Shown piece after piece: positions 60,420 through 64,000 of a stretch of 64,000 nucleotides of DNA. The notes beneath the pieces were generated by a model. It ran no database searches. It saw nothing but the letters and a program-made list of their open reading frames with translations, and was not told the origin of the DNA. Position numbers and translations under genes: made by a program. The number at the start of each line of letters is the position of its first letter. Position 1 is the stretch's first letter. Source of the stretch: Hsuehochloa calcarea (lineage: Eukaryota > Streptophyta > Magnoliopsida > Poales > Poaceae). Location of the stretch: the NCBI GenBank assembly GCA_036346395.1, contig CM070603.1, positions 28,863,045-28,927,044 of the forward strand. Direction: 5' to 3'.

Positions 60420-62279
<1,860 letters not shown>

Positions 62280-62280
<1 letters not shown>

Positions 62281-62575
62281 CTGAAGCGGCCGGGCTCGGG
62301 GAGGCGTTCGGAGAGGAGGCGGCCGGGCTCGGGAGGCGCTGGCTCGGGAGGCGCTGGTCTGGGAGGCGCCGGGTCGGGGAGGAGGAGGCGCGGGTCTGGG
62401 AGGCGCTGGCTCGGGAGGCGCTGGTCTGGGAGGCGCCGGGTCGGGGAGGAGGAGGCGCTGGGGTCGGGAGGCGCCGGCTCGGGAGGCGCCGGGCCGGGCT
62501 CGGGAGGCGCCGGGTCGGGGAGGAGGCGTCGGGGTCGGGAGGTGTTCGGAGAGGAGGCGGCAGAGGGGCGACACC
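62280..62575 (-). repeat. GC-rich leader/minisatellite of CACTA E gene 2
   Basis: This is a tandem array of roughly 15-bp units of the type GGGAGGCGCCGGCTC. On the minus strand one frame stays open (62278-62574) with RPAPPEPAPPRPAPPPPRPG-like repeats, starting MSPLCRLLSEH. It sits just upstream of gene 2 and beside the internal array. It may be a Pro/Ala-rich first exon, but the peptide is not conserved in C or D, so a non-coding leader is as likely. Confidence 0.6.
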
Positions 62576-62627
62576 GATAGGGTTAGATCAAAACCCTATC
62601 GGTGTCGTAACCTTATATAATCAACAC

Positions 62628-62868
62628 GCATCACAGACGGTTCTCGAGGGAACCGTGCGTGATGGAACATCACGCACGGTTCCCTCAAGAACCGCTCAGG
62701 ATACGCTATCACGCAGCGGTTCTTGAGAAACTGTCAGCGATGCGTAAACATCACAGACGGTTCACTCAAGAACCGCTGCGTGATGTTTCACATCACGAGC
62801 ATTTCCCTCTAGAACTGCTCTGCGGATGCGTAAACATCAGCATTTCTTGAGTGAACCGTCTGTGATGT
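62628..62868. repeat. Internal subterminal-type array of CACTA E
   Basis: About six palindromic units (CATCACAGACGGTTCTCGAG, AACCGTCTGTGATG), several of them irregular (CATCACGAGCATTTCCC). It is placed between gene 2 and TNP2, as in C and D. Confidence 0.87.
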
Positions 62869-63360
62869 TTCCACTTAAGGCACACTAGAATTTTGCAAAT
62901 AAGCCCTCTGTGTTTTGTGAAATTACAAAGGGGTCCTCAATTTATATCATTCAGGTCCTTGGGGCCAAAAATCTTTTAGATTAGACCTTAGAATTAACAC
63001 ATTTTTGTTCTAACACATGGAAATCCTGCAAATTAAACCCTAGAAGAGTTCTGGTTTTGTTATTTAGTATTAAAGGATTTATTTAATCACTAGAATTTGT
63101 TTTTCTGCTATGAAAATTACTGCAAATTCGCATACTCATATGTTTCTATGCTTAGTAAAGTGGATGGTTAAGCATTACAAGCCCGATAAACCGGGGTCTC
63201 ACAGGTATCGACAATTGACAATTGTCATCAATTTAAAGATCATAAGTCCATAACACATTAACACATGACAATGGAATAAATTAGTTAATTACAATGGAGT
63301 AAATTCTTAATTAAAATATAGCCCTTCATGATGATCGACGCAAGCATATAGCTAGCTTCC

Positions 63361-63533
63361 TCACTTTGGTTCTTCCTCGAGCCTGATGCCGTCTCCGAAA
63401 GGTGGCAACTCGTCAAATTGATTGTATTCTTCCTCGTCCACTACATTCTCAACTCCGACAATCCTCCTTTTTCCATGAAGAACTACGTGACGCTTCTTAT
63501 TTGCCGGGTCGGTTACATAGAAGACTGAGAGAC
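63361..63533 (-). pseudogene. TNP2 C-terminal fragment (DUF4216 end) of CACTA E
   Basis: The readable segment is VFYVTDPANKKRHVVLHGKR, then RIVGVENVVDEEEYNQF and DELPPFGDGIRLEEEP. The Tyr codon is present (EEEYNQF), unlike A and D. A frameshift ends the frame at LEEEPK. Upstream of VFYV the sequence switches to an unrelated repeat, so the open frame extending to 63918 is a chance fusion of transposase and repeat sequence. Confidence 0.85.
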
Positions 63534-64000
63534 CATGTGAGAGGTCCTCCACTCTGAGTGATGAGTATTTGACAAGTGTGTTGATTAGATTGAGAGTTGA
63601 GGTTTTCGCTTTGGGTGCTTCGGGCCGAGTCGGGTAATCGGAACTACCGTTGTATGGAGCGGAAGTTCGATAAATCAGAACTACCGGCGTTAGAAATAGG
63701 ATCTTCCGATTTATCCGGTTTTGGTTTGGTGAAGGAAATCGGAACTTCCGCACATGGGGTAGCGGAGTGTCCGATATTATCGACATTGAGTGTTCCTCGA
63801 GATGGAAATCGGAATTGAAATTCGGGAATCGGATGTTAGAAGATCGGAAGTTCCGCTTTGTTAAGCGCGAACTTCCGATATTCTGACAAGCGCGGATAGC
63901 CTTCGAATCGAACTTCATTGTGGTAAATCGCGAACTTCCGATTGTGTCCGTAATCGCGAGAAGATTATTTTGAGGATTTTGATCTTGTATGAGTTTGAAT
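63534..64000. repeat. Probable LTR with GAACTTCC palindromes, inserted in CACTA E
   Basis: It starts TGAGAGACCATG where TNP2 similarity stops. It contains a cluster of near-palindromes of the type ATCGGAACTTCCG and GATCGGAAGTTCCGC (63630-63945). The other end and any target duplication are outside the window. Confidence 0.5.

Noticed and set aside
63361..63918. 185-residue open frame on the minus strand, the longest clean frame near the right edge
   Set aside because: Only the C-terminal third is TNP2. The rest is translated repeat with GAACTTCC palindromes, so the frame is an accidental fusion across an insertion boundary.

Overview
This 64-kb window is plant nuclear DNA, almost certainly from a grass (Poaceae). 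It is a heterochromatin-like stack of nested transposable elements, and I found no intact host gene. The diagnostic families are CACTA (En/Spm) DNA transposons with CACTACTACAnAAA ends and TATCACAGACGGTT subterminal palindromes, a complete 11-kb Ty1/copia element of Sirevirus type, long LTRs of a probable Ty3/gypsy family, a PIF/Harbinger derivative and a Tourist-like MITE. Every large coding region is broken by frameshifts or stops. Because much of the damage follows an odd CAG/CTG-to-CG pattern, part of it may be a sequencing artefact.

Layout. 1-15565: the right part of CACTA element A, whose TNP2 transposase gene (minus strand) is split by the copia element at 2346-13320 (LTRs 1789 bp each, target duplication ATATC). 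15566-16511: unassigned. 16512 to about 22600: copy 1 of a long LTR on the plus strand, itself split by a solo copia-type LTR at 19964-21849 (target duplication TATTC). 22769-23199: a 120-bp tandem duplication with a coding relic. 23200-31860: mostly unassigned AT-rich DNA, with a Harbinger derivative at 26124-27024. About 31860-32715: LTR end, primer-binding-like site and short leader ORF of another retrotransposon. 32716-53402: CACTA element C, split by LTR copy 2 (35523-50977), which in turn contains the complete CACTA element D (36965-48166, target duplication TTG). 53403-56703: LTR copy 3, interrupting C again. 56704-64000: CACTA element E, running off the window and interrupted from about 63534 by another LTR.

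How the parts fit together. C, D and E share one unusual plan: left repeat array, a minus-strand gene with a Transposase_24-like N-terminal region and an Ulp1-like cysteine protease C-terminus, a GC-rich 5' leader, a third internal repeat array, the minus-strand TNP2 gene, a second GC-rich leader, and the right array. In C the internal array is followed by the same sequence that follows a left terminal array, so the composite looks like two CACTA elements fused head to tail. Related copies in the window supply uninterrupted sites for three of the insertions, so the order of nesting can be read directly.
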